NCBI GenBank assembly: GCA_050943315.1
Contig: JBMNOY010000036.1
Span: 1 to 22,184 of the forward strand
Direction: 5' to 3'
Length of the DNA: 22,184 bases
Source of the DNA: JBDKUD01 sp050943315
Lineage (GTDB): Bacteria > Bacillota > Syntrophomonadia > Syntrophomonadales > Syntrophomonadaceae
Part shown: one piece after another, positions 5,436 through 14,220 of the stretch
Position numbering within the stretch: position 1 is the stretch's first letter
How the letters are laid out: every line of letters starts with the position of its first letter
Made by a program: the position numbers and the translations under genes
Notes under the pieces: generated by a model
Database searches by the model: none
Seen by the model: only the letters and a program-made list of their open reading frames with translations
What the model was told of the DNA's origin: nothing

Positions 5436-6857
5436 CTAAAGGTTTAATTTTTCTATGATCTCTTTATGCATATCCTCTAGTTGGGATTGGTGGTTGGCTT
5501 CAATGTAAATTCTTATGATCGGCTCGGTGCCTGAGGGGCGAATCAGAACCCAGCTGCCGTCCTCCAGTTCTACCGAGTTGTTTTCCGTGTTGCGGGAAAC
5601 CACCCTTATTCCAGCTATGGTTTGCGGTTTGTACTGGTCAATTTGCTCCAGCAGCAAAGGTTTGTCCGCCGGGGATATACTGACATCAAAACGTTCGCTT
5701 ACCATCCAGCCGTATTCTCTGGTAAAGCTCTCTATAATCTCATCCAGGTTTTTGTTTGCATAAGCCAGCATTTCTACCGTTAACAAGCCGGCCAGAATGC
5801 CGTCTTTTTCGGGAATATGTCCGAATATACTTAAGCCCCCGCTTTCTTCCCCGCCTAGTATACAGCCTTTTTCGCGCATGGCCTGCCCAATGTATTTAAA
5901 TCCTACCGGTTTTTCAATAACTCCCAGTCCATTTTTGCGGGCCACCCGGTCCAGCAAATGCGTGGTAGCTGCCGACCGGCTTACCGGACCGCGAAAGCTG
6001 CGGGTTTTGAGCAGGTGGTCAAGCAGCAGGCACATGATGTGGTTGGGGGTGACAAACTGTCCCTGATGGTTTACTATGCCAAAGCGATCAGCATCCCCAT
6101 CCATGGCCAGGCCCACATCAGCATTATAATTAGTTACCGCCCATTGCAGGTCAGATAAATTATTCCGGGTAGGCTCTGGCAACAAGCCTCCAAAAAGGGT
6201 ATCCCGATAATTATTTATAGTTTTAACTTCACATTCCAAACCGGACAGTATTTTGTCCAGGTAACCTATTCCAGCACCAAACATAGGATTAACCACGACT
6301 TTAAGTTTTTTCCCGCGAATAACGTCCTGGTTTACCATTGATAAAATATGACTTATATATTCCTTGTCGATATCTATCTCAGTCACCAGGCCCAGCTGCT
6401 CAGCTTCATGCAGGCTTAATTGATATACCTTACCGCTCTCGGCTACGCGTTTTATCTCATTTTCAATGAAAAAGGTCACATCGGGCATAGCCGGTCCGGC
6501 ATACTCGGGAATAAACTTAATCCCATTATATTGCGGCGGATTATGGGAGGCAGTTATCATAATAGCTCCGGCCGCATCAGTTACTCTTACGGCAAACGCA
6601 GTAACCGGAGTAGGTGTGACCCGGTTGCTCATAAATACCTTTATTCCGTTGCCTACCAGAACCTGGGCACATTCACGGGCAAACTCCTGGGATAAAAACC
6701 GGCTGTCATAACCAATAACTACGCCTTTTTTGAGCAGATTCTGGCTTTTAATATAACCGGCAATGCCCTGAGCTACTATTCTTGTATTTTCAAAGGTAAA
6801 GTCTCTGGCAATCAGAGCTCTCCAACCATCGGTTCCAAACTTTATTTCCGGAATCAC
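5436..6857 (-). CDS. Phosphoglucomutase/phosphomannomutase family protein
   Basis: This 473-aa alpha-D-phosphohexomutase interconverts sugar 6- and 1-phosphates and feeds sugar nucleotide synthesis for cell envelope polymers. The catalytic phosphoserine lies in TASHNP (about residue 104), the metal loop is DGDADR (about 253-258), the sugar-binding loop is GGEESGG, and the phosphate-binding RPSGTEP lies near the C-terminus. All four domains appear complete. A TTG at 6860 would extend it by one codon, but GTG at 6855-6857 is 7 nt from the AAGGAGG site and fits better. Whether glucose, mannose or glucosamine phosphate is the substrate cannot be told from sequence alone. Confidence 0.92.
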   Translation of the reverse strand: MIPEIKFGTDGWRALIARDFTFENTRIVAQGIAGYIKSQNLLKKGVVIGYDSRFLSQEFARECAQVLVGNGIKVFMSNRVTPTPVTAFAVRVTDAAGAIMITASHNPPQYNGIKFIPEYAGPAMPDVTFFIENEIKRVAESGKVYQLSLHEAEQLGLVTEIDIDKEYISHILSMVNQDVIRGKKLKVVVNPMFGAGIGYLDKILSGLECEVKTINNYRDTLFGGLLPEPTRNNLSDLQWAVTNYNADVGLAMDGDADRFGIVNHQGQFVTPNHIMCLLLDHLLKTRSFRGPVSRSAATTHLLDRVARKNGLGVIEKPVGFKYIGQAMREKGCILGGEESGGLSIFGHIPEKDGILAGLLTVEMLAYANKNLDEIIESFTREYGWMVSERFDVSISPADKPLLLEQIDQYKPQTIAGIRVVSRNTENNSVELEDGSWVLIRPSGTEPIIRIYIEANHQSQLEDMHKEIIEKLNL

Positions 6858-6961
6858 CAAAATTCCTCCTTATGCAAACACTATCCAAATTCCCCGCGGA
6901 TCTCGCGTACTACCGCAGTGGTTATTTTAAAATATGATTAAGCTAGTTGGTTTAGGAACGT

Positions 6962-7675
6962 TTAATCCGTGATATCTGTAATGTGTCTTAATTTATCGCT
7001 TCTTTCGTCAATATAAAGATTTCCCTGCGGGTCCAGGCTGGCATAAGTTATATTTGCCGGGCTATTATAACCCCTGGCTTTAAGCTGGGTTATGAGCCAT
7101 TCTTCATCAAGATTATTCTGCATTAGGTTCTGGTAGATGATCTCACCATCTACAATCAGCTCTGACGATAAACCCTCATAACTGGTGGCAATCCCCAGGT
7201 CCTGAGGGGTAAGCATACGTTTGGAAGGCTTTTTCAGCACGGTCAGCCGCCCATCAGTTTCAAGTATGGCAAAATCTACGTCATCAATATTAAAAACATC
7301 CTTTTCCCGGAGCTGCATCATTAGATTTTCCATATTGTATCGGGCCTTGCGCATATTATGCTCCATTATTTTACCATTGTGGATCAGAATAGTCGGCTCT
7401 CCCTCGACAATCTTCCTTAACGGGCGGCTCCTCTCGGTTATGACCCCGGATATATAATCAAGAAATACAAATACGGTCAAGGCCAACACCAAAAGCCACA
7501 TCTGGCTTTTTGGTTCTACGGTTATTGAAGCCGCAATACTTCCTATAGTTATACCGGTTATATAATCATAAAAGGTCATCTGGCTCATCTGCTGTTTGCC
7601 CAGTATGCGGGCATAAACTAGTACCGCCAAAAAAGACACCGCCGACTTATACAAAGTCTCAACAACAGGACTCAT
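6962..7675 (-). CDS. DUF421 (YetF/YdfR-type) membrane protein
   Basis: The 237-aa protein has three N-terminal membrane segments (about residues 3-85), including the conserved ARILGKQQMSQMTFYDYI region, and a C-terminal cytoplasmic domain typical of DUF421. That domain includes VEGEPTILIHNGK and a second YDD-like half rich in LxxxGY. In Bacillus, related proteins affect spore or envelope properties, but the function is unknown. A reading frame open to 7738 would add 21 residues, but a clear GGAGGTGGG ribosome site overlaps that extension and precedes ATG at 7673-7675, so the shorter form is used. It appears monocistronic. Confidence 0.88.
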   Translation of the reverse strand: MSPVVETLYKSAVSFLAVLVYARILGKQQMSQMTFYDYITGITIGSIAASITVEPKSQMWLLVLALTVFVFLDYISGVITERSRPLRKIVEGEPTILIHNGKIMEHNMRKARYNMENLMMQLREKDVFNIDDVDFAILETDGRLTVLKKPSKRMLTPQDLGIATSYEGLSSELIVDGEIIYQNLMQNNLDEEWLITQLKARGYNSPANITYASLDPQGNLYIDERSDKLRHITDITD

Positions 7676-7861
7676 AATCCCACCTCCGGAAAAATTAACA
7701 CGTCTATATTCTTCCAGACCAGCGGGATAAAAATTCACGGTTTATTCAATGCGGATTAATTATGCTTACCGCGAATCTTTTTATAAAAGACTAAGTTGCT
7801 CCCAAGTATCCATTTTCAAGCTGCGTAAACTCTAATACCATCCGCGTCCTTGCACATTGAG

Positions 7862-8992
7862 TCAGTTAGCTCCAATGCGAACATAGAGAAAGTCTTTGAT
7901 TACGTTTACGATGCGGCGGGAGGATTTGCCGTCGCCGTAAGGGTTTATAGCCCGGGCCATTTTGTCATATTCGTTCTTATCCGTCAGCAACAGACGAGCT
8001 TCCTTATATATTTTATTCTGGTTGGTGCCCACCAGTTTTACTGTGCCGGCCTGCAAGGCTTCCGGGCGTTCAGTGGTATCCCTTAAGACCAGTACCGGTT
8101 TGCCCAGGGAGGGGGCTTCTTCCTGCAGACCTCCGGAATCGGTCAGAATCATATAGGATCTATTCATTAAATTAGCAAAGGGTTCATAATCTAAGGGCTC
8201 AATCAGATGGAATCTTTCTCGTCCCTTAAGCATTTCTTCCGCAATATCTCTTACAATAGGGTTCTTATGTACCGGGAAAACTACTTCTACATCAGGGAAC
8301 TCTTCCACCAGGTCAATTAAGGCCCGGTAAATATTGCGCATACCTTCTCCCCAATTTTCGCGGCGATGGGTGGTGACCAAAAGGATACGATTACTAAAGT
8401 TAATTCCGGCCAGCTCAGGCCCCATTTTATATCCCGGTTTGACTGTGGCCAGCAAGGCATCAATGACCGTGTTGCCGGTAACCCAAATCTTGAAGGCAGC
8501 CGTGGATTCGGCGAGCAGATTCTCTCGGGATACATCAGTAGGGGCAAAATGCAGTTCGGCCAAGCGGCCGGTAAGAGTTCGGTTAATTTCCTCGGGATAG
8601 GGGGAATATTTGTTGCGCGTGCGCAGCCCTGCTTCCACATGGGCTACCGGGATCTTCTGATAGAACGCGGCCAGAGCGGCAGCAAAAGTAGTGGTAGTGT
8701 CACCATGCACCACCACCAGGTTCGGCTGTTCTTTCTCCAGAATTTCCTTAAAACCGTTTAATACCCCGGTAGTAATGCTGTACAGGTCCTGCCTTTCCTG
8801 CATTAAGTTAAGATCATAGTCTGGTTTTATCTTAAAAAGCTGAAGCACCTGGTCCAACATTTCCCGGTGCTGGGCACTTACTGCTACTATGGTATTGATA
8901 TCCTGAACTTTTTGCAGTTCCTTAATTACTGGTGCCATTTTGATAGCTTCCGGCCGGGTGCCAAAAATGACCATTACTTTTCCCAGATGCAT
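7862..8992 (-). CDS. wecB: UDP-N-acetylglucosamine 2-epimerase (non-hydrolysing)
   Basis: The 376-aa cytosolic enzyme converts UDP-GlcNAc to UDP-ManNAc for teichoic acid linkage units or other surface polysaccharides. Diagnostic motifs run in order: GTRPEAIK at the N-terminus, HGDTTTT, HVEAGLR, PEEINR, VTTHRREN, PVHKNP, and the UDP-binding LTDSGGLQEEAP with RDTTERPEA. The C-terminus NPYGDGKSS is normal. A TTG at 9013 would add seven residues, but it overlaps the AAGGAG ribosome site, so the ATG at 8990-8992 is preferred. A promoter is visible just upstream (9031-9059). It may act with the nearby phosphohexomutase in precursor supply. Confidence 0.95.
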   Translation of the reverse strand: MHLGKVMVIFGTRPEAIKMAPVIKELQKVQDINTIVAVSAQHREMLDQVLQLFKIKPDYDLNLMQERQDLYSITTGVLNGFKEILEKEQPNLVVVHGDTTTTFAAALAAFYQKIPVAHVEAGLRTRNKYSPYPEEINRTLTGRLAELHFAPTDVSRENLLAESTAAFKIWVTGNTVIDALLATVKPGYKMGPELAGINFSNRILLVTTHRRENWGEGMRNIYRALIDLVEEFPDVEVVFPVHKNPIVRDIAEEMLKGRERFHLIEPLDYEPFANLMNRSYMILTDSGGLQEEAPSLGKPVLVLRDTTERPEALQAGTVKLVGTNQNKIYKEARLLLTDKNEYDKMARAINPYGDGKSSRRIVNVIKDFLYVRIGAN

Positions 8993-9030
8993 AAGAGCAT
9001 AATCTCCTTCCAATATTACCGTTTAGCACC

Positions 9031-9059
9031 ATAGTAACCCATTGTTCCCGGCAAGTCAA
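9031..9059 (-). promoter_or_regulatory. wecB: SigA-type promoter of wecB
   Basis: On the minus strand TTGACT (9054-9059) and TACTAT (9031-9036) are 17 bp apart. They lie between the tetR terminator and the wecB ribosome site, leaving a leader of about 30 nt. Confidence 0.55.
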
Positions 9060-9064
9060 AGGCA

Positions 9065-9130
9065 CGAAAAATAAACCGGCCATACCGCGGGCAGGTACAC
9101 TTGTACAACCCTTCCGGTATCACCGGTTTA
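9065..9130 (-). terminator. Rho-independent terminator after tetR operon
   Basis: The stem pairs TAAACCGG (9072-9079) with CCGGTTTA (9123-9130), and after a 3-nt internal loop TACCG (9083-9087) with CGGTA (9115-9119). On the minus strand it is followed by a T-run (9066-9071). It begins two bases after the tetR stop codon and ends the efflux operon cleanly. Confidence 0.85.
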
Positions 9131-9132
9131 GC

Positions 9133-9723
9133 TTAATTCTTAAAACCGTACATAATCATGGCCGTGACCTGATCAGCCAGTTGTCCCGGGTCCATAGTCC
9201 AGCCGTCCAGTATAACCGGCACCCATATGGAACCTAGTATACCGGAAATAACTACGGTTGCCAGCTTAACATCCATGGCTTTGATTTCTTTGCGGCTAAT
9301 ACCTTCCTCGATAATCGCCTGCAGCCGGGCACCGAAATCCCGGCGCCTCTTAAAAGCCCATTCTTTTAGCTCTTTGTCAAATATCTCCTGGTCCCAAAAA
9401 GTCACCTTAGCCAGTTTCCTATTCTCCAAACAGAACTTATAATGTCCTTCCAAAAGCCAGCGCAGGCGTTCCACAAAAGTCAACCGGTCGATCTCTTCAG
9501 GTGTCAAACGGTCATAATAAAGCCGCAAACTGCCCTCCAGCATTTCCTGAAAAAGCTGCAGCTTGCTGTCGAAATATTCGTAAATAGTTCCCTTGCCGAT
9601 GCCGGCCGCTGCCGCTATTTCTTCCATGCGGGCGTTATGGTATCCCTCACGGGAAAAAACCTGTACCGCCGCCTCGATTATTAGCTGGCGTTTATGAGCG
9701 GATTTTTGTGTGCTGTCTTTCAA
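9133..9723 (-). CDS. TetR/AcrR-family transcriptional repressor
   Basis: This regulator of about 196 aa has an N-terminal helix-turn-helix (residues about 10-57, with IAAAAGIGKGTIYEYFDSK) and a helical C-terminal ligand and dimer domain. It lies 40 bp after the RND pump gene on the same strand and is the last gene of that operon. A palindrome of the TetR type sits at the operon promoter (14110-14129), so autoregulation with release by a pump substrate is likely. A GTG at 9732 overlaps the GGAG site, whereas TTG at 9721-9723 has it 8 nt upstream; the latter is chosen. The ligand is unknown. Confidence 0.9.
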   Translation of the reverse strand: MKDSTQKSAHKRQLIIEAAVQVFSREGYHNARMEEIAAAAGIGKGTIYEYFDSKLQLFQEMLEGSLRLYYDRLTPEEIDRLTFVERLRWLLEGHYKFCLENRKLAKVTFWDQEIFDKELKEWAFKRRRDFGARLQAIIEEGISRKEIKAMDVKLATVVISGILGSIWVPVILDGWTMDPGQLADQVTAMIMYGFKN

Positions 9724-9767
9724 ACCTACCACTCCTGCATAAACAAATGATTAGCCCGGCTATTTAT

Positions 9768-12700
9768 CTAAGCCTGGGTATCTATTCCGGCTTCCTGGGG
9801 CACCTCTTGACGGCCGAACTTAAACCTGCGCCCCAGCTTTTGCCCCCAGTCATCAAATATACAATACACCACTGGTACAAGCACCAGGGTAATAAGAGTG
9901 GACACCAGCAGCCCGCCGATTACCACAGTGGCCAGCGGAGCCTGCTGCTCGGATCCTTCGCCCAAACCGGTAGCCAGGGGCAGCATGGCCAGGATGGTAG
10001 CAAAGGCAGTCATCAGAATCGGTCTTAACCTGACCCGTCCCGTTTCGATAATAGCTTCATCCCTTTCTACGCCTTTTTCCCGCAGTTGCTTGAGATAATC
10101 GACAAACACGATAGCATTGGAGACAGTTATTCCGACCAGCATAATCAACCCGATAAAGGCGGGTACACTGAAACTGCGGCCGGTAATCAGCAAGCCTAAA
10201 ACTACGCCTATTAAGGCCGTGGGTACGGAGAACATAATTACAAAAGGATTAAAGAAAGATTCATACTGTATAGCCATAACCGCATAAACCAGAATCATTG
10301 CCAGTACCAGGGCAATCGCCAGGCTGGAGAAGCTCTCCATCATATCCTCATTCTGTCCGCCATATTCGATTTCATAACCGGCGGGTAGGTTGATTTTGCC
10401 TACCTGTGTCTGGATATCTTGCATAACGCTATTTAAGTCGCGGTTTAACAGATCGGCAGTGATTTCTGCCTGCCGCACCTGATCAGTACGCACAATTTTC
10501 ACCGGTCCCTGAGCCATTTCAAAAGTGGCTACCTGGGAAAGTTTAACTACCGCTCCGCTGGAGGACATAATATTCAGATTGGTCAAATATTCAATATCTT
10601 TGTGTCCCTGGGGAATATAACGCACCCGAACATCTACTTCTTCACCTTCCACTTTGTACCGGGTGGCTACCTTACCCTGCATGGCATTGGCGATCTCGGA
10701 GGATATCTGCATAGGGGTAAGTCCGTAGGTAGCTGCGCGCCGGCGGTCAATTTTAATCTGCAGTTCGGGATTACCGTCCGTCAAAGATGAGGATACTTCC
10801 CGGGTACCGGGGACTTTGCGCATTATCCCGGCCACCTGATCGGACAGATCTCGCAATACATCGAGGTCATCACCTTTGATTTTTACCGCTATCGCTCCCC
10901 CGGCACTCATCTGGCTGGCCATGTCAGTAACTTTTACGGTAATTTTGGCTCCGGCTATATCTATCACTTTATCCCGGATTTCCTCGGCTACGGTATCAAC
11001 ACTCCTGTCCCGTTCCCCTTTAGAACACAGCTTTACGTAAATAGCCCCCTGGTCAGCCTGGGTGGATGAATCCAGCATCATATTTCCGCCGCTGCCGATA
11101 CTGGAAAATATGGTATCAACTTCAGGTATTTGGCGAAGATGCTTTTCGATTTGCTCAACCACCGCTGTGGTATTAGATAACTCGCTGCCTTTGTCAGTTT
11201 CCACCGTAATGGATATTTCCCCCGAATCCATTTTCGGTAAGAATTCCGCCCCAATCAGAGGGGTAGCAGCTATGGAGGCAATCATTAAAACCGTAGTTAT
11301 GATGATAACCAGGCGCTTACGCTTAAGCGCCCGCTTGAGTATTTCCTTGTAACGCTCGCCGAGATTATCGATCCATTGCCCAAACCGGCGCGAATAAGAA
11401 CTCAAGCGCCCTGTCCCGGAGGTCATGGCTTGCATGGATTTATCGGTTAACATCCGCGAAGACATCAGCGGAATTACGGTCAGTGCTACTACCAGAGAGC
11501 ATAATACCGCAAAACAAATGGTCATGGCCATGGGCTTAAATATTATCGATGCTATCCCTTCTACTGTAACAATGGGCAAAAATACGGCTATCAAAGTAAG
11601 TGTGGCCGCAATAACCGCCATACCTACTTCTGAAGCCCCATTGATCGCCGCCTGCAGCGGTGACTCGCCCAGAGAGCGGTGCCGGTAAATATTTTCAAAT
11701 ACCACTATAGAGTCATCCACTATACGCCCTACCCCCAGCGCCAGACCGCTCATGGTTATAAGGTTCAGGGTATAGTCGGTAAAGTACATAACTATGAAAG
11801 TGGTGATAATTGACAGAGGTATGGAAGTAAATACGATTAATGTGCTGCGCCCGTTACGCAGGAACAAGAATAGTATCAATACAGCCAGGAGAGCCCCTTC
11901 CACAATCATTCTCTCCGTAGTCTGTAAGGATTTATTTATGTAGTCTGAAGCATCATAAACCATTTTCACATTCAGTTTAATGCCCAGTTCTTTTTGAATG
12001 TCCTGCATTTCCTGTTTGACTGCTTCGCAGGCTAATACCGTATTAGCATCTGATCCCTTCATACAGTGGATACCGACGGCATATTCGCCATCCACTTTGG
12101 TTAACTGGGTATCTTCCTTATATCCATCGATGACGCTGGCTATATCACTCAGATAAACCGTATTACCCTGTGCGCTGACAATGGCCACCTGTTTAATATC
12201 TTCCACCGACTCAAATTCCTGCAGGTTGCGGACGTAGTATTCCCGGCCGCCTTCTTCCACTTTACCGCCGGTCATATTAAAATTCTCCGCCTGCAGTACC
12301 TGGTTAACCTGGCTCATGGTGAGTCCATAGTTGTCCAGTTTTACCGGGTCTACTTCCACTTTAATTTCCCGTATTTTGCCCCCGGTGATGGTTACTGAAG
12401 CGATTTCCGGTATACGGGACAGACGCGGTTTAATAATATCTTCGGCAATGGATTGCAGTTCGGCAGGATTATCTGCCCCGCTGATACCCATTTGCAGAAT
12501 AGGAGCCATGGTGGGGTCCATTTTTATTACCATGGGTTTTTCCACTTCATCGGGAAGAAAATTTTCCACCAGACCGATCTTTTCCCGAATATCTATGGTA
12601 GCCTGATCCATGTCCGTACCCCAGTTAAAGTAAACGATCAGCACCGAGGAACCAGACAGAGACTGGGATTGAATTTCCTTGACATTGGCTACCGTGGCTA

Positions 12701-12908
12701 CACTGCTCTCCAGAACTTTACTGACCTGTTCCACTTCTTCCGGCCCGGCGCCGGGATAGGAAGTCATAACTGCCGCTACGGGCAGCTTCATTTCCGGAAA
12801 GAGATCCACCGCCATTTTAGACAGGGTAAAAAAGCCCAGGATGATCAGTACGGATACTACAATTACGATGGTAACCGGCCTCTTTACCGCCAAATTTACC
12901 AGTTTCAT
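9768..12908 (-). CDS. RND-family multidrug efflux pump (AcrB/SwrC type)
   Basis: The 1046-aa inner-membrane proton antiporter has the standard RND layout: TM1 (about 10-30), a large extracytoplasmic porter loop, TM2-6 and a short linker, then the repeated half with TM7-12. TM4 carries the proton-relay pair D398-D399 in GRIVDDSIVV. The full-length gene shows no frameshift. It exports amphiphilic drugs, surfactants or lipids together with the lipoprotein adaptor encoded just upstream (coding regions overlap by one base, TAATG, so translation is coupled). In Bacillus the related SwrC exports surfactin and functions without an outer-membrane channel. No TolC-like gene is in this window. Confidence 0.95.
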   Translation of the reverse strand: MKLVNLAVKRPVTIVIVVSVLIILGFFTLSKMAVDLFPEMKLPVAAVMTSYPGAGPEEVEQVSKVLESSVATVANVKEIQSQSLSGSSVLIVYFNWGTDMDQATIDIREKIGLVENFLPDEVEKPMVIKMDPTMAPILQMGISGADNPAELQSIAEDIIKPRLSRIPEIASVTITGGKIREIKVEVDPVKLDNYGLTMSQVNQVLQAENFNMTGGKVEEGGREYYVRNLQEFESVEDIKQVAIVSAQGNTVYLSDIASVIDGYKEDTQLTKVDGEYAVGIHCMKGSDANTVLACEAVKQEMQDIQKELGIKLNVKMVYDASDYINKSLQTTERMIVEGALLAVLILFLFLRNGRSTLIVFTSIPLSIITTFIVMYFTDYTLNLITMSGLALGVGRIVDDSIVVFENIYRHRSLGESPLQAAINGASEVGMAVIAATLTLIAVFLPIVTVEGIASIIFKPMAMTICFAVLCSLVVALTVIPLMSSRMLTDKSMQAMTSGTGRLSSYSRRFGQWIDNLGERYKEILKRALKRKRLVIIITTVLMIASIAATPLIGAEFLPKMDSGEISITVETDKGSELSNTTAVVEQIEKHLRQIPEVDTIFSSIGSGGNMMLDSSTQADQGAIYVKLCSKGERDRSVDTVAEEIRDKVIDIAGAKITVKVTDMASQMSAGGAIAVKIKGDDLDVLRDLSDQVAGIMRKVPGTREVSSSLTDGNPELQIKIDRRRAATYGLTPMQISSEIANAMQGKVATRYKVEGEEVDVRVRYIPQGHKDIEYLTNLNIMSSSGAVVKLSQVATFEMAQGPVKIVRTDQVRQAEITADLLNRDLNSVMQDIQTQVGKINLPAGYEIEYGGQNEDMMESFSSLAIALVLAMILVYAVMAIQYESFFNPFVIMFSVPTALIGVVLGLLITGRSFSVPAFIGLIMLVGITVSNAIVFVDYLKQLREKGVERDEAIIETGRVRLRPILMTAFATILAMLPLATGLGEGSEQQAPLATVVIGGLLVSTLITLVLVPVVYCIFDDWGQKLGRRFKFGRQEVPQEAGIDTQA

Positions 12909-14086
12909 TATTTGCCACCCCCGACTACCCTGACCAGGGTGCCCTCATTAACAAGGGTATTGCCTTTAGTTATAACCTGCTGGCCGGCTTTCAGGCCTTT
13001 TACTATTTCCACGTATTTACTGTTTCTAATACCGGTAGTTACTTCCACCTGGCGTGCCCGCTTATCTTTGTCGATGATATAAACTACCTCTCTGCCGCCC
13101 TTGGGCACTACGGCTGTGCTGGGGACACAGACTACCTGATTCTTGCTTACGGTGGAAATCCTCACTTCGGCAAACATGCCGGATCGGATAAGGCCGTCCC
13201 GGTTGTTCAGCACCACTTTTACGGGATAGCTGCGTTTGGTGGGGTCAGCTACTGTGGAAATATGTTCTACGGTCCCTTTAAAGGTTTTGTCACTGGCTGC
13301 CTTTACTACCACATCCACTGCACTGCCCTGTTTGATATAGCTGATATCAGACTCCCCGACCAGAACCTCGACCTCCAGCTGCCCGGTTTCGGTTACGATA
13401 ACTGCCGGTTGTTGTGCTGCCGGATTGGTGGTATCTCCCAGGGAAAGGTTAATATTGCCCACCACACCATTAATAGGCGAAGTCAGGACGCAGTTATTAA
13501 GGGCGGTTTGAGCCTGGGCCAGACCGGCCTGGGCCTGCTGTACCCCGGCCTGGGCTTGCGCAACAGCGGCTTCCGCTCGGCCGGTAACCAGTGACTCGTA
13601 CTGACTCTGGGCTGCCTCCAACTGCTGCGCAGAGGCGGCGCCGGCTTCATACAGTTTTTTAGTCCGTTCATAATTGGCCCGGGCCGTTTCAGCCTGAATA
13701 TCATTGGCCGCTTTACCTGCCTGGGCCGCGGTAACGGCTGCCTGGGCGGCACTAATAGCCGCCTGGGCTTGTTGAACCCCGGCTTCATAATCCGTACTAT
13801 CCAGGGTTACCAACCTCTGCCCGGCACTTACCACATCCCCCGGTTTTACGTATATTCCGGTCACCCGGGCGGATATCTTGGGCATTATGTAAACTTCATT
13901 TTTACCCCTTATGATTCCTGAATAGCTATCCGTCTCCGCTATGTTTTGCACCGTAGCTTTAGCTACATTAACGCTTATCTGACTCTCTTTCTCTACTTCC
14001 TCTTTTTCACCGCATCCGGTTACTGAAACAACCAGCACCAGGATTAAAACCAGCCCCAGACTAAGAGGATTCCATCTCCTGCCCAC
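12908..14086 (-). CDS. Efflux RND periplasmic adaptor lipoprotein (MFP)
   Basis: The 392-aa membrane fusion protein has a signal peptide ending in lipobox VTGC with lipidated C25. It then has a biotinyl-lipoyl half-motif, a long alanine/glutamine-rich coiled-coil hairpin (about residues 95-200), the second lipoyl half (SPINGVVGNINLSLGD) and beta-barrel and membrane-proximal domains. It bridges the RND pump to the cell exterior. The GTG start at 14084-14086 has an AGGAGGG site 6 nt upstream. It is first in a three-gene operon (adaptor, pump, TetR). A lipid anchor instead of a TM segment is usual for RND adaptors. Confidence 0.93.
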   Translation of the reverse strand: MGRRWNPLSLGLVLILVLVVSVTGCGEKEEVEKESQISVNVAKATVQNIAETDSYSGIIRGKNEVYIMPKISARVTGIYVKPGDVVSAGQRLVTLDSTDYEAGVQQAQAAISAAQAAVTAAQAGKAANDIQAETARANYERTKKLYEAGAASAQQLEAAQSQYESLVTGRAEAAVAQAQAGVQQAQAGLAQAQTALNNCVLTSPINGVVGNINLSLGDTTNPAAQQPAVIVTETGQLEVEVLVGESDISYIKQGSAVDVVVKAASDKTFKGTVEHISTVADPTKRSYPVKVVLNNRDGLIRSGMFAEVRISTVSKNQVVCVPSTAVVPKGGREVVYIIDKDKRARQVEVTTGIRNSKYVEIVKGLKAGQQVITKGNTLVNEGTLVRVVGGGK

Positions 14087-14109
14087 AGATTTCCCTCCTG
14101 TAACAAAAT

Positions 14110-14129
14110 TTGACCGACCCGTCAGTCAA
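14110..14129. promoter_or_regulatory. TetR-type operator at the efflux operon start
   Basis: The 20-bp inverted repeat TTGACCGACCCGTCAGTCAA has matching half-sites (TTGAC.GAC and its complement), with mismatches near the centre and at one position in each arm. It matches the known GACYGAC...GTCRGTC style of TetR/AcrR operators. It lies directly after the -10 box, over the predicted transcription start, where a bound repressor would block initiation. The regulator is presumed to be the operon's own last gene. Confidence 0.75.
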
Positions 14130-14138
14130 TGCATTTTT

Positions 14139-14168
14139 ATTATACCTCCCCAGGGATTTCCAGGTCAA
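14139..14168 (-). promoter_or_regulatory. SigA-type promoter of the RND efflux operon
   Basis: On the minus strand a -35 TTGACC (14163-14168) and a perfect -10 TATAAT (14139-14144) are separated by 18 bp. The operator palindrome begins 9 bp after the -10. Predicted transcription starts near 14132, about 45 nt before the GTG start of the adaptor gene. Confidence 0.75.
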
Positions 14169-14177
14169 CGACATAAA

Positions 14178-14220
14178 TAAGTGAAGTTTTTTGGTACTGG
14201 TACGAAAAACTTCACTTATT
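14178..14220 (-). terminator. Hairpin terminator at end of ABC exporter operon
   Basis: A long palindrome pairs AATAAGTGAAGTTTTT with its complement across a short CGTACCAGTACC loop. It overlaps the stop codon of the last permease gene. The 3' T-run on the minus strand is modest (TTATTT). The symmetry allows bidirectional action. Confidence 0.65.

Noticed and set aside
12453..13082. Long plus-strand frame of 209 codons
   Set aside because: It is antisense to the RND pump and adaptor genes, has low-complexity basic/aromatic content, and crosses the junction of two well-supported genes. A shadow frame.
13483..13788. Alternative minus-strand frame inside the adaptor gene
   Set aside because: It is a proline-rich artefact of the Ala/Gln-rich coiled-coil coding region read in another frame.
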